Shown: one piece after another, positions 44,504 to 53,938 of the stretch
Position numbering within the stretch: position 1 is the first letter of the stretch
Layout of the letters: every line of letters starts with the position of its first letter
DNA from: Planctomycetota bacterium
Lineage (GTDB): Bacteria > Planctomycetota > Phycisphaerae > Phycisphaerales > UBA1924
DNA: 64,000 bases
Assembly: GCA_018968885.1 (NCBI GenBank)
Contig: JAGWZK010000016.1
Coordinates: forward strand, 24,602-88,601
Direction of reading: 5' to 3'
Position numbers and translations under genes: made by a program
Notes under the pieces: generated by a model
Seen by the model: the letters and a program-made list of their open reading frames with translations, nothing else
Databases searched by the model: none
What the model was told of the DNA's origin: nothing

Positions 44504-45816
44504 TTCTCATTGGTGCGGAGAGTCTTGTTTTTTGCCAGGCGGGCTGCCAGTTCGGCTTCGATGCCGCGATCTGTGGGCCGGTAATAGCTTTTCTCGACTC
44601 CCAGATAGTCCTGCGTTCCAATGCCACCTGGTTGATTCTGGCTGTAGACATATCCCCCATTGCGCTGGCCATCACCGGCAGGTGCGGAGTTGCCATCACG
44701 GAGGTACACCGGCACAGGAAACGTGCGTCCCTCTTGAACATCCTTCACGGCTTCGTCGATGGCGACGTAACTGGCGTTGCTCTTGGGGCACAGGGCCAGA
44801 TAGCACGTCACCTGCGCCAGCGTGATGCGGCACTCGGGGAGCCCGATCTTCTCAACGGCGTCAAAGCCCGCCGTCGCCAGGGGGAGGGCGTGCGGATCAG
44901 CATTGCCGATGTCTTCGCTGGCGAGGATGACCAATCGCCGGGCGATGAAGCGGGGGTCTTCACCAGATTCGAGCATTCGGGCGAGCCAATACACCGCGGC
45001 ATCAGGATCGCCACCACGAACTGATTTGATCAGAGCGCTGGCCATGTCGTAGTGCTGATCATCACCAAAGACGATGGCCTTGGATTGGATCGAATCCTGG
45101 GCCACTGCCAGATCGATGACGACTGGGTCTGCCGCGGGCTGCGAAAGGACCGCGACTTCAAGAGCCGTCAACGCTCGCCGGGCATCTCCATCACACTTGA
45201 TGGCCCAGAGACGCAATGCGTCGTCACTGGCGTGAACTTGGCGTGTGCCGAAACCACGATCCGGATCAGCGATGGCGCGGCGGAGGACCGCCACCACTTC
45301 GTCCTCCGTGAGCGGCTCCAGCCGAAAGAGTGTGCTGCGGCTGGTGAGGGCGGAGTTGACGGCAAAGAGGGGATTCTCTGTCGTTGCACCGATCAGGGTG
45401 ATGAGGCCACGTTCGACATCGCCGAGCAGCACATCCTGCTGGGCCTTGGTGAAGCGATGAATCTCATCCAGAAAGAGGATGGTGCGTTGGTTCTTTCCGG
45501 TGAGCCGTTGCTCGGCCTCGGTGATGATCTCGCGGATGCGGGCGACGCCGACTGCCGCGGCGTTCTCGCGGACGAAGTGGCGCTTGGTGTGCTGGGCGAT
45601 GAGCTCGGCGAGGGTGGTCTTGCCCGTGCCGGGTGGGCCGTGAAGGATGATGGAGGTGATGGCATCCGCGGTGAGCATCCGCCGCAGCAATTTGCCCGGG
45701 CCCAGCAGGTGGCTCTGTCCGGCATATTCATCCAGCGTGCGGGGGCGCATTCGAACGGCGAGCGGCCGGATGGCCAATGCACGCTTTTCACGGGATTCGG
45801 CAAAGAGATCAGCCAC
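44488..45816 (-). CDS. rarA: Replication-associated recombination protein RarA (MgsA)
   Basis: 442 residues. AAA+ ATPase with 'MRPRTLDEYAGQSHLLG' at the start, Walker A 'HGPPGTGKTTLAELIA', Walker B 'RTILFLDEIHRFTKAQQD', sensor 1 'LIGATTENPLF' and the RarA-type C-terminal helical domain ('MARMLESGEDPRFIARRLVI'-like, with 'CYLALCPKSNASYVAIDEAV'). RarA acts at stalled replication forks with single-strand binding protein and RecA. Divergent from the acyltransferase, 65 bases apart. Confidence 0.93.
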   Translation of the reverse strand: MADLFAESREKRALAIRPLAVRMRPRTLDEYAGQSHLLGPGKLLRRMLTADAITSIILHGPPGTGKTTLAELIAQHTKRHFVRENAAAVGVARIREIITEAEQRLTGKNQRTILFLDEIHRFTKAQQDVLLGDVERGLITLIGATTENPLFAVNSALTSRSTLFRLEPLTEDEVVAVLRRAIADPDRGFGTRQVHASDDALRLWAIKCDGDARRALTALEVAVLSQPAADPVVIDLAVAQDSIQSKAIVFGDDQHYDMASALIKSVRGGDPDAAVYWLARMLESGEDPRFIARRLVILASEDIGNADPHALPLATAGFDAVEKIGLPECRITLAQVTCYLALCPKSNASYVAIDEAVKDVQEGRTFPVPVYLRDGNSAPAGDGQRNGGYVYSQNQPGGIGTQDYLGVEKSYYRPTDRGIEAELAARLAKNKTLRTNEKPTGG

Positions 45817-45880
45817 GAAAGAGCGTATGAGGAGTCAAGTATAAGAGGTGGGAGGCCCAGCGTGCCGATAATGGGCCAGC

Positions 45881-46573
45881 ATGCTGTGGATTGGATTGGC
45901 AGTTCTTTGGCTGGTTTTGATCTGGTGGGCTCCTCGAGTGGTGAGTGGCCCGCGTGGTGATTTTGAATCCGGATTTGCGGTGTGGCTGATTCACGCGTAT
46001 TGCAGGGTGATGCACCGAGCCCGGTATCACAATGTCGAGTTAATCCGGTCGATCTCGGGACCGGCGATCATTGTGGCCAACCACACCAGCGCGATCGACC
46101 CCCTCTTGATTCAGGCAGTGTGTCCACGTGAAGTTCGCTGGATGATGGGCTCAGACATGGCGGTGGAGCGGCTGGGTTGGCTGCACTTGGAACCAATCTG
46201 GAGATGGAGCGGCGTGATTCGCGTGGATCGCAGCGGCAACGACCGCAGCAGCGTGCGCAAGGCGCTTGAGTATCTGGAGCAGGGAGGGATCGTGGGTATC
46301 TTTCCAGAAGGAAAGATTGCGCGGCCTCATGGCACGCTCTTGCCATTCATGCCAGGAATCGGGTTGATCGCGTCGCGTTCTGGAGCGCAGATTCTCTGCG
46401 CTGTCATTGCAGGCACGCCGGGAACCGAGGGCGTGGTTGCTGCGCTGCAAACACGAAGCCAAAGCAGCGTGCGCTTTGTGGAGATCGTGAAGCCCGATGA
46501 ATTAAAGTGGCGCGGCAGCGAGATCGCGGCAAAGTTGGAAGCCAAGTTCAGAGCGTGGCTGAACGTCGAGTGA
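45881..46573 (+). CDS. 1-acyl-sn-glycerol-3-phosphate acyltransferase (PlsC family)
   Basis: 230 residues with an N-terminal membrane helix (MLWIGLAVLWLVLIWW). Motif I 'NHTSAIDPLLI' (H-x4-D, catalytic), motif III 'GIVGIFPEGKIARP' (F-P-E-G). It adds an acyl chain to lysophosphatidic acid or a similar acceptor. The downstream minus-strand PilZ gene is immediately adjacent. Confidence 0.9.
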   Translation: MLWIGLAVLWLVLIWWAPRVVSGPRGDFESGFAVWLIHAYCRVMHRARYHNVELIRSISGPAIIVANHTSAIDPLLIQAVCPREVRWMMGSDMAVERLGWLHLEPIWRWSGVIRVDRSGNDRSSVRKALEYLEQGGIVGIFPEGKIARPHGTLLPFMPGIGLIASRSGAQILCAVIAGTPGTEGVVAALQTRSQSSVRFVEIVKPDELKWRGSEIAAKLEAKFRAWLNVE

Positions 46574-46939
46574 TCACGCTGCGGCGGGGAGGGCATGCTG
46601 CAAGGAAATCTCGTCGGCAAACTGCACACCCACGGCCTGATGATCGCCGATCCGCGCGGCGACGCGGGCAATCTGGGCCTTGACCATCGATGCCTGAGGA
46701 ATCACTGCCCGGTCATCCCAGCAAATCGCGACTTCGAGCTCTTCTCCGGTGCGCAGCGTGCGGGGCGTGGAAATGCTCATCATCGCTCCAGCGCGAGAGA
46801 CATCGAGGGTGCGCGCGGCGTAGTAGCGGCGGGTCAGGGGGCAATACACCTTTGCCGCACGATCGACGGCGATGCGGGGCGTGTGACGGCGCTCAGGGTG
46901 TTTGGACTCGATGTGATCGGTGAGTTTCAAGTTTGACAT
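46574..46939 (-). CDS. PilZ domain protein
   Basis: 121 residues from the ATG at 46939; the longer open frame upstream is not needed. The c-di-GMP motif is complete: R-x3-R in 'ERRHTPRIAVDRAAKV' and D-x-S-x-x-G in 'TLDVSRAGAMMSIS'. A lone PilZ domain usually relays c-di-GMP level to motility, secretion or exopolysaccharide; the target cannot be told from here. Confidence 0.82.
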   Translation of the reverse strand: MSNLKLTDHIESKHPERRHTPRIAVDRAAKVYCPLTRRYYAARTLDVSRAGAMMSISTPRTLRTGEELEVAICWDDRAVIPQASMVKAQIARVAARIGDHQAVGVQFADEISLQHALPAAA

Positions 46940-47079
46940 GTCGTGTTCCGGAGATCTTCCCCTCCCCCACAATCGACTTGGAGAAACAGGAACTTGGCGG
47001 GAAGTCCTAAAACTCCTCAAGTCACAAGGTCCGTGGGCCGGTTATTCCGGGACGGTCCTGAATGGGTTATTGTGTGGGC

Positions 47080-49329
47080 ATGAAGCACATGCCTGCCGCC
47101 ACGTTGATTCTGCTTGCGTTTGTCACCACATTGCCCATGACGGGTTGTGCAACTTCGACGAAGAAGCCCGATGCGAATGCCGCGGCGGTCGCTGAGGTCG
47201 ATCCGTTTCTGGATGCGTGGGCACGCACCAATCGCTTTCGTCTGGGGCGGCCGGGATCAATCCGCATCACGCCCGATGGGAGCAAGGTGCTGTTTCTTCG
47301 GTCCGAAGCAAGGAGTTTCGTGCACACGTTGTATGAGTTTGATGTGGCCACCGGGACTGAGCGTGTGCTGCTTACGGCAGAGCAGATTCTGCAAGGAGCC
47401 GAGGAGAACTTGTCGCCCGAAGAGAAAGCGCGGCGGGAAAGGCAACGTCAGACCGCGCGCGGCATTGCGGGATATTCATTGACGGAAGACGGGAACACGA
47501 TTGTCACTTCGCTGTCGGGGCGGCTGTTTCTGGTGGATCGGGTGTCGGCCAAGGTCCGCGAGATCACAAGCATCAGCAAGCAAGCCGCAATTGACCCGCA
47601 GGTCAGTAAGGATGGGAGAAAACTCGCTCACTGTCGAGGCAATGACCTGCATGTCACGGATCTGCGCACGGGTGTGGAAACGGTGGTGGCCAGAAGTGAG
47701 TCGCCGACAGTGACGTACGGGCAGGCGGAGTTTGTCGCGCAAGAAGAAATGGATCGCGATCACGGCACTTGGTTCAGCCCAGATGCGAGCATGGTGGCGG
47801 TGCAGCGAACGGATACCGCCGGTATGGAGATGTTTCACATTGCTGACCCCACCGACCCGACGCATGAGCCGGAGACGTGGCCGTACCCGCGCGCTGGAGG
47901 AAAGAACGCGGTCGTTGGATTGGAAGTGAGGCGGTGCGACGGCAGCGGCACACCTGTACGCGTGCAGTGGGATGCGGAGAAGTATCCCTACATGGCGCGG
48001 GTGACGTGGAAAGAGCACGCGCCGCTTATGATTCTGGTGCAGAATCGGGCCCAGACCGAGCAGGTGCTGCTGGCGGTGGATCATGCCACGGGGGCTACGC
48101 GGGAGGTCTTGCGAGAGCGTGATGATGCCTGGCTGGAACTGGCAGGAGGAAACCCGCGGGTGCTACCGGATGGGACGTTGCTGTGGCTGACCGAGAAGGA
48201 TGCGGGTTGGGTGATTGAGCATCGGCGCGTGAATGGCGAACTGATTCGAGCGGTGAATGAACCGGAGATGGGATTGGGGTCGATCGGCGCGGTGAGCGAG
48301 GATGGGACAAGTCTGCTGGTGTCGGCATCGAGTGACCCAACCATGTCGCACTCGATGATGCTGCCAATCGGGAAGGGTGAGCGCGTACAACTCACGAGCG
48401 GAGCGGGTCGATTTGGGACAACGATCAGCCGCGACTTCACAACGATGGTGCGGACCAGTTCGTGGCTGGAACCGGGAAAGCCAGACACGTGGGAGGTGCT
48501 GCGGAATGGTGTGGTGGTTGGGCAATTGCGCTCAGTGCAAGAGGCGATGCCGATCACGCCGCGCGTTGAGGTGATGAAGGTGAAGGGGGAGCGCGAGTAT
48601 TACACCGCGGTTGTGAAACCGAGCAACTTCGATTCGCGGAAGAAGTATCCGGTGGTGGCGCAGATCTACGCGGGGCCGACAGCGCTCACGGTGCATTCCA
48701 CTGCGAACGCGTATCTGAAGCATCAGTGGCTGGCGGATAAGGGGTACATCGTCGTCAGCATCGACAATCGGGGCACACCGGGGCGTGGGCGGGCGTGGAG
48801 CCGCGCTGTGAAGGGAAATCTGATCGACGCGGCACTGGATGATCAGGTCGATGCCTTGCAGGCGCTGGGGCAGGCCGTGCCGCAGATGGATCTGTCGCGC
48901 GTGGGGGTGAGTGGGTGGAGTTTCGGAGGGTACTTTGCCGCGCTTGCGGTGATGAAGCGTCCGGATGTGTATGCGTGTGGTATTGCCGGCGCTCCGGTGA
49001 CGGATTGGGCGGATTACGACACGCACTACACCGAGCGCTACATGGGCACGCCGCAAGAGAACAAGGCGGGATATGAGGCAAGCAGCGTGATGACGTTTGC
49101 CAAGGACCTGACCAAGCCGCTGCTGCTTATCCACGGCACATCGGATGACAATGTGTACTTCATGCACTCATTGAAATTGAGCGGGGCACTCTTCAAGAGT
49201 GGGCGGGATTTTGATTTTCTGCCCTTGGCGGGATTTACGCACATGGTGCCGGACCCCAAGGTGACGATCAATCTGGAAGAGAAGATGCTGCGGTTTTTGG
49301 ATCGGCATTTGAAGCCGAGCAGAGAATGA
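47080..49329 (+). CDS. S9 family prolyl-oligopeptidase/dipeptidyl-peptidase IV-like lipoprotein
   Basis: About 749 residues from the ATG at 47080. The end of the leader, 'LPMTGCATS', is a lipobox, so it is probably lipid-anchored outside the cytoplasmic membrane. A beta-propeller (DPP-IV N domain, ~50-490) has 'EFVAQEEMDRDHGTWFSPDA', the Glu pair that holds the peptide N-terminus. The catalytic domain has nucleophile Ser in 'GVSGWSFGGYFAAL', Asp in 'LLIHGTSDDNVYF' and His in 'AGFTHMVPD'. S9B enzymes remove N-terminal dipeptides ending in proline. Confidence 0.92.
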   Translation: MKHMPAATLILLAFVTTLPMTGCATSTKKPDANAAAVAEVDPFLDAWARTNRFRLGRPGSIRITPDGSKVLFLRSEARSFVHTLYEFDVATGTERVLLTAEQILQGAEENLSPEEKARRERQRQTARGIAGYSLTEDGNTIVTSLSGRLFLVDRVSAKVREITSISKQAAIDPQVSKDGRKLAHCRGNDLHVTDLRTGVETVVARSESPTVTYGQAEFVAQEEMDRDHGTWFSPDASMVAVQRTDTAGMEMFHIADPTDPTHEPETWPYPRAGGKNAVVGLEVRRCDGSGTPVRVQWDAEKYPYMARVTWKEHAPLMILVQNRAQTEQVLLAVDHATGATREVLRERDDAWLELAGGNPRVLPDGTLLWLTEKDAGWVIEHRRVNGELIRAVNEPEMGLGSIGAVSEDGTSLLVSASSDPTMSHSMMLPIGKGERVQLTSGAGRFGTTISRDFTTMVRTSSWLEPGKPDTWEVLRNGVVVGQLRSVQEAMPITPRVEVMKVKGEREYYTAVVKPSNFDSRKKYPVVAQIYAGPTALTVHSTANAYLKHQWLADKGYIVVSIDNRGTPGRGRAWSRAVKGNLIDAALDDQVDALQALGQAVPQMDLSRVGVSGWSFGGYFAALAVMKRPDVYACGIAGAPVTDWADYDTHYTERYMGTPQENKAGYEASSVMTFAKDLTKPLLLIHGTSDDNVYFMHSLKLSGALFKSGRDFDFLPLAGFTHMVPDPKVTINLEEKMLRFLDRHLKPSRE

Positions 49330-49341
49330 CCGAGATGGCAA

Positions 49342-50229
49342 TCAATATCCGGAGGTGTCTGGTTCGCGAGTCATCAGCACGATGAGCATGGCGAGGGCGA
49401 CGGGACCGCCTGCGGCAATCAGCGTGGAGATCCACACCACAACCGTGGACTTGCGCTGCAACAGCATGATCGCGCCAGTGGCGGCGGCGGGAATCGATGC
49501 CAACAGCAATACCAACACCCAATCCAAACGGGTTTCGGTGACGATGGGGCCTTGTGCGAGCGCGGAGGCGGCAAAGAGCAGAGCCATGATCGCCAGAGGC
49601 GCGATCACGTGCGACGAGATCGCAATCGACTTGCGCAAGCGCACCATCAAGAGTGCGGCGACGGCCATGCCTCCCAGCATACTCGCGCCAATGCCTGCGA
49701 CCTGACCAAGTTTGAGGGCGTGAAAGCCCAGAATCAGCACCTGACTCATTCCCCCGGCGGCGATGGTGGCAACGGCGAAAAGCAGCAGCGGACGACGCTC
49801 CCAGACCGGATGCACAAGTGCCGCCGCCCCACTGCTGGCAAAGATCGCAAGAGTGAAGCTCTTCAGATCAACCCCGGTCCATTCAGCACGCGGGGCAAAG
49901 AGGAGGGCAGCGGCTAAACCAAAGAGAGCGATGAAGATCGCACCGATGCGCCAAGGAGCAAGCGTGATGGCGATGCCAATGAGAGCGAGTGGAATCGGCA
50001 TCCAGCCGAGCCAATCAAACAGCCCAGACGGGGTGCGCAGCGGAAAGGCAAATGCGAAACTACCCACGAGCGCCAGCGCGATGAAGACGGGTGCAAAGAT
50101 TTGCCGGGGTGAGGGTTGATCCAACTGCGTTGGGCGAGATTTCCAGAAGAGTTCGAGGATGAAGGCACAGCCGATGAAGGCGCCGGGAATGATGCCGCGG
50201 AGAAGTTGCAAGAAGAGTTCGCGATCCAT
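49342..50229 (-). CDS. Polytopic membrane protein of unknown function
   Basis: 295 residues from the ATG at 50229, with around nine hydrophobic helices, for example 'FIALALVGSFAFAFPL' and 'LLLFAVATIAAGGMSQVLIL'. No conserved motif I recognise. It lies just downstream of the YceI gene's terminator, so it is probably expressed on its own. The stop is 12 bases from the end of the peptidase gene. Confidence 0.75.
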   Translation of the reverse strand: MDRELFLQLLRGIIPGAFIGCAFILELFWKSRPTQLDQPSPRQIFAPVFIALALVGSFAFAFPLRTPSGLFDWLGWMPIPLALIGIAITLAPWRIGAIFIALFGLAAALLFAPRAEWTGVDLKSFTLAIFASSGAAALVHPVWERRPLLLFAVATIAAGGMSQVLILGFHALKLGQVAGIGASMLGGMAVAALLMVRLRKSIAISSHVIAPLAIMALLFAASALAQGPIVTETRLDWVLVLLLASIPAAATGAIMLLQRKSTVVVWISTLIAAGGPVALAMLIVLMTREPDTSGY

Positions 50230-50251
50230 GATTGGCTCACTGAAAAGAAAG

Positions 50252-50282
50252 GGGGCCTCACAGCTTTCGCGTGCAAGGCCCC
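50252..50282 (-). terminator. Terminator of the YceI gene
   Basis: Arms GGGGCCT and AGGCCCC with a 17-base loop that can pair further; followed on the minus strand by TTTCTTTT. Confidence 0.65.
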
Positions 50283-50331
50283 GAGGGAGAGAGCGGATGG
50301 AATCCACCCCTAGAGGTTCACTTGCGGCAGT

Positions 50332-50964
50332 TTACTTGCGCGTGCCTTCGAGTGCCACGGTGAGGGTCACATCATCCGACAGGCCTTTGAGCATGTAATC
50401 CATGCCGAACTCGGAACGCTTGATGGTGAAGGTCGATTCGATGCCGGCAACTTCGCCACCCTTCATGCCCGGAGCTTTGCCGGTGTCGGCAACTTCGACG
50501 GTGATGTCCTTGCTCTTGCCGTGGCAGGTGAGTTTGCCGGCGACGGTGTAGACACCCTCGGACTTCTTGGTGAACGAAGACGACTTGAAGGTGATGGTGG
50601 GATATTCCTTGACGCTGAAGAAGTCGCTGCCGGTGAGGTGCTTGTCACGCCCGGTGTTGGCGGTATCCACGCTGGCGGCATCGACAGTGATATCCAGCAT
50701 GCTCTTGCTGGGGTCGGCAGCGTCAATGTGGAATGAGCCCGACATCTTGTTGAAGCGGCCGTAGTTGAATGCGACGTTCTGATGCTTGATGCGGAAGATG
50801 ACCGTGGAGTGCACGGCATCGATCTCGAACGCTCCTGCTGCCTGCGAGGTCGTCGCCAAGACCGTCGTCGTGGCGGTGGACTCGCTATTGCGCCCCATGC
50901 CACCTGCGACCATGACACCGCCTGCGAGCACCACCAATGCACCGATTGCTGCGAACTTCTTCAT
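50332..50964 (-). CDS. YceI family lipocalin-like protein
   Basis: 210 residues, with AAGGAG nine bases before the ATG. N-terminal signal or anchor helix (IGALVVLAGGVMVAGG). The beta-barrel has 'FEIDAVHSTVIFRIKHQNVA', 'HLTGSDFFSVKEYPTITFKS' and 'VAGKLTCHGKSKDITVEV', the YceI hallmarks (H-S.V.F...H; LRS.DFFD...P...F.S). Proteins of this fold bind long polyisoprenoids in the periplasm. Nothing in the neighbourhood points to a particular ligand. Confidence 0.9.
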   Translation of the reverse strand: MKKFAAIGALVVLAGGVMVAGGMGRNSESTATTTVLATTSQAAGAFEIDAVHSTVIFRIKHQNVAFNYGRFNKMSGSFHIDAADPSKSMLDITVDAASVDTANTGRDKHLTGSDFFSVKEYPTITFKSSSFTKKSEGVYTVAGKLTCHGKSKDITVEVADTGKAPGMKGGEVAGIESTFTIKRSEFGMDYMLKGLSDDVTLTVALEGTRK

Positions 50965-51002
50965 ATCAGATACTCCTTGAATTACCCTGAGATCTACCTT
51001 GA

Positions 51003-51037
51003 AACGGGCTTCAGATCTTGACGCGATCTGAGCCGTT
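51003..51037 (-). terminator. Hairpin after the MarR/flavodoxin pair, possible terminator
   Basis: An imperfect 13-pair stem (AACGG.CT.CAGATC with two bulges) around loop TTGACGC. The following bases on the minus strand (TCAAGG) are not U-rich, so the terminator call is weak. Confidence 0.3.
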
Positions 51038-51076
51038 CTTGATGCTTATGTTTGGATTAGATGCCGCAAAGATGCC

Positions 51077-51676
51077 TCAGTTGCGTCCCTTGACCCAGCG
51101 GATCGCCGCGACGCCGAAGCGCTTGCCAAAGGCCTGAGCCGTGTCCTTATCCGCCTGACCGGGCGTGACATCCGGGCCGCCATTGTCTGATTGACTCATA
51201 AAGCCGGTCCATGCACCGAGACGGTTGAGGTTCTTTCCGTCGTTGGTGTAACTGGATGGCATCACACCCTGCGAGACCCAGATCATCGAGTGCTGACCCG
51301 CAAAGGTGACGATGGAGTGAAGTGAGCTTTGCTTATCGCCTGAGAGTGCGCCAGAGTTGGTGAACCCTGCCGCGAGTTTGTCTTTCCATGCCTGACCATA
51401 CCAGAGACCGCTGGAACGCTCCATGAATTGCTTGAACTCTGAACTGATGTCGCCCATGTATGTCGCCGAGCCCATGATCATGCCATCGGCCTGATTGAGC
51501 ACGTTCCACTTGCCACCCAGGGAGCGATCCTTGCCGGGCTCAGGCAGTTCATCGACGCTGACAACTTCGACGGCGACATCGCCAGCGGTTCTCACGCCGG
51601 CGGCAATCTGCTCAGCAATCACTTTGGTGTGTCCGTAACGCGAGTGATATACAACGGCAACTGAGGCAACAGTCAT
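51077..51676 (-). CDS. Flavodoxin-fold NAD(P)H:quinone oxidoreductase (WrbA-like)
   Basis: 199 residues. FMN phosphate loop 'VVYHSRYGHTKVIAEQIAAG' and 'NQADGMIMGSATYMGDISSE' (flavin-contacting loop), then 'LAAGFTNSGALSGDK', all as in WrbA-like reductases that give two-electron reduction of quinones. It is 12 bases downstream of the MarR gene and surely co-transcribed, matching the common layout in which a MarR protein senses quinones and controls a detoxifying reductase. Confidence 0.88.
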   Translation of the reverse strand: MTVASVAVVYHSRYGHTKVIAEQIAAGVRTAGDVAVEVVSVDELPEPGKDRSLGGKWNVLNQADGMIMGSATYMGDISSEFKQFMERSSGLWYGQAWKDKLAAGFTNSGALSGDKQSSLHSIVTFAGQHSMIWVSQGVMPSSYTNDGKNLNRLGAWTGFMSQSDNGGPDVTPGQADKDTAQAFGKRFGVAAIRWVKGRN

Positions 51677-51688
51677 CGGTCAATCTCC

Positions 51689-52228
51689 TCATTGGTTGGC
51701 TTTGGGTTGGACTTTGGGGCTTTCAGATGAGGATGCCTCCGCCGCGGCGAGAGCTTGCTCGCACACCGGCGTGCGCACCTTGACCAATAACTCTGAGACG
51801 AGTTCCAGTTCCTTTCGGGACATGTGACCAAGGGCTTTCTTCAAGAGGGCTTTAACGGGTTCATCAAGGCGGTTGACCAAATCGAGGCCTGATGGAGTGA
51901 TGACCACCCAGATGGCGCGGCGGTCGGTGGTGCTGCGTCGCCTCTCACAGAGGCCTTTGCGCTCGAGACGATCGATCAAACGGGTGACGTCTGGGCCTTG
52001 GGCGACGAGTTCGCGGCCCACCTGGCTACACAGCTTGCCACTCGGGCCACTGCCACGGAGGATGCGCAGGACGTTGTACGAGGCGTCGGTCAGGTCGTAC
52101 TGGCGGAACTCACGCTCGAAGGCGATCGACAGTGCGGCACTGGTTCGAACGATGTTGAGCAAGGCCTCCTCTTCCGGGAGGTCGAAGGGATTTTTCTTAC
52201 CCAGTTCTTGTGCAAGGGCGAACGACAT
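51689..52228 (-). CDS. MarR-family transcriptional regulator
   Basis: About 179 residues from the ATG at 52228; a TTG at 52240 opens the same frame. Winged helix-turn-helix with 'YNVLRILRGSG', 'LVAQGPDVTRLIDRLERKGL' and the wing 'CERRRSTTDRRAIWVVITPS' (D-R-R-x-x-x-V-x-L-T type). Cysteines at three places (SGKLCSQV, GLCERR, PVCEQA) could act as redox or electrophile sensors. It likely represses itself and the flavodoxin gene through the palindromes that flank its promoter. Confidence 0.9.
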   Translation of the reverse strand: MSFALAQELGKKNPFDLPEEEALLNIVRTSAALSIAFEREFRQYDLTDASYNVLRILRGSGPSGKLCSQVGRELVAQGPDVTRLIDRLERKGLCERRRSTTDRRAIWVVITPSGLDLVNRLDEPVKALLKKALGHMSRKELELVSELLVKVRTPVCEQALAAAEASSSESPKVQPKANQ

Positions 52229-52230
52229 CT

Positions 52231-52277
52231 GTTGAAACAATAATCAGCCCTTACTGTCAGTCAAGTTGTTTCAACAA
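52231..52277 (-). promoter_or_regulatory. MarR promoter between two palindromic operator candidates
   Basis: On the minus strand: -35 TTGACT (52259-52264), 16 bases, -10 TATTGT (52237-52242). Site 1, TTGTT-TC-AACAA (plus strand 52266-52277), lies upstream of the -35. Site 2, TGTT-GA-AACA (52232-52241), overlaps the -10. Together the outer arms form a perfect 10-base inverted repeat GTTGAAACAA / TTGTTTCAAC. Confidence 0.65.
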
Positions 52278-52291
52278 GTATTTTTGGCGTA

Positions 52292-53887
52292 TTACCCTTG
52301 CCCGAGTGTCTTCAACAATAGTTCTCGGACGTTCTTGGCGTCGGCTTTGCCTGCCGCCAGTTTCATGACTTCGCCCATCAGCCGCCCGGCGGCTTGAAGT
52401 TTCCCGGCCCGAACATCGTCGGCGACCTTTGGGTTGGCCGCGATGACGGTCTCTATCCACCCTTGCAGGGCACCGGCATCTTGTTCGATGATCAGGCCTT
52501 GTGCGCGAGCCAGGGCTTCGACGCTGGCAGTCTGGTTCTCGGGCGCACAGCAGAGGCCGAAGAGTTCATCGGCGGCGTTGGAGTTGATGAGCCCCTTGTC
52601 GCGGAGTGCCGCGAGTTCTCCAACTTGGCTTGCGGAGATGCCGAGGTCGCTGACCAGGATGGGAGCGGCACCGGAATCGCGCGCCGCGAGAGTCGTGTTT
52701 CGCTCGTTGACGCGCTTCTGACCATTCTGCAAAATGAAGTTGGCAGTCAGGCGACCAGCGCGATCGGGGGCAAGGCCCAGCGTGATGGCGTGTGCAACGG
52801 CGGCATCATGAAACTGGGTGACGGGATGTTCTTCGGCAAGGGCCAAAGCTTCTTTGGCGGCAAGGCCCAAGTCCTTCATATAGCGACGGGTGCGATTCAG
52901 GGGGGATTCGGTCAGCCGCAAACGGACCTCGCTCACCCATTCGCGTTCGATGGTGAGGGGGAGCAAGTCGGGATCTGGGAAATAGCGATAGTCGTGGGCG
53001 TCTTCCTTTTCGCGTTGGATAAATGTGCGGTTGGCCTTGTCATCCCAGCCGCGCGTGATCTTCATGCCCCGACCCATGACCTTGCCATCTTCCTGCCAGC
53101 GCCGCGGTTGATCGGCGAGTTCAAACTCAATCGCGCCACGCACACTGCGGAAACTGTTGAGGTTTTTGACTTCGACGACAGGGGTTGCGACAGTGGTGCC
53201 GTCGGAAAGCGTGAGAATACAGTTGATGTTGGGCTCAAAGCGCATGTGCCCCCTCTGCATCACGCCGAGAGTCACACCCAGTGAGCGGCACAGAGTGCGG
53301 AGCACGCGGCAGAAAAGGACCACCTGATCGGCGGTCTGAAAGTCTGGCTCAGTGACGATCTCCAGCAGTGGTGTGCCTGTGCGATTGAGATCAACGATGG
53401 AGTGATCGATGGCGAAACCGCCGGGGGATTCGTGCAGAAGTTTTCCGGCGTCTTCTTCCAAGTGAGCGCGGGTGATGCGGATAGGCGTGGAGGGGGCATC
53501 AAAATCGGGCTCGCCACCAGAGGCAGCGGCGGGAAGATCGAAGACGCCTGTGCCGCAGATTGGCCGGTCGTACTGACTGATCTGGTAGGCCTTGGGCATG
53601 TCGGGATAGAAGTAGTTCTTGCGATCCCATGAAGTGACTTTTGCGATGTCGCAACCCAGAGCGAGACCGACGAGCATGGACATCTCGATGGCATCACGAT
53701 TCATGACCGGGAGCGCGCCGGGAAGGGCGAGGACGAGGGGATCGATCAACGTGTTGGGGGCGGCCGTGTCAAAATCGGCATACCCCGGGCTGGGGGCACG
53801 GGTGAACATCTTGGTGCGGGTGGCCAATTCGACGTGAATTTCCAGGCCGACTTTGAGTTGAACAGATTGAATCGTGGCACTCGGCAT
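52292..53887 (-). CDS. gatB: Aspartyl/glutamyl-tRNA amidotransferase subunit B
   Basis: 531 residues from the ATG at 53887; the 16 extra residues upstream look spurious. Kinase-like domain with 'LKVGLEIHVELATRTKMF', 'YFYPDMPKAYQISQYDRPIC' (GatB signature, metal site) and 'AHLEEDAGKLLHE'; the C-terminal tail domain (GatB/YqeY) begins around residue 385. With GatA and GatC it converts misacylated Glu-tRNA-Gln or Asp-tRNA-Asn. gatA and gatC are not in the window. Confidence 0.95.
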   Translation of the reverse strand: MPSATIQSVQLKVGLEIHVELATRTKMFTRAPSPGYADFDTAAPNTLIDPLVLALPGALPVMNRDAIEMSMLVGLALGCDIAKVTSWDRKNYFYPDMPKAYQISQYDRPICGTGVFDLPAAASGGEPDFDAPSTPIRITRAHLEEDAGKLLHESPGGFAIDHSIVDLNRTGTPLLEIVTEPDFQTADQVVLFCRVLRTLCRSLGVTLGVMQRGHMRFEPNINCILTLSDGTTVATPVVEVKNLNSFRSVRGAIEFELADQPRRWQEDGKVMGRGMKITRGWDDKANRTFIQREKEDAHDYRYFPDPDLLPLTIEREWVSEVRLRLTESPLNRTRRYMKDLGLAAKEALALAEEHPVTQFHDAAVAHAITLGLAPDRAGRLTANFILQNGQKRVNERNTTLAARDSGAAPILVSDLGISASQVGELAALRDKGLINSNAADELFGLCCAPENQTASVEALARAQGLIIEQDAGALQGWIETVIAANPKVADDVRAGKLQAAGRLMGEVMKLAAGKADAKNVRELLLKTLGQG

Positions 53888-53938
53888 TGGCCGAGTGTAT
53901 GGAGAAGGCAGCGCAGCCGCGCTTGAATCGACCATCGA

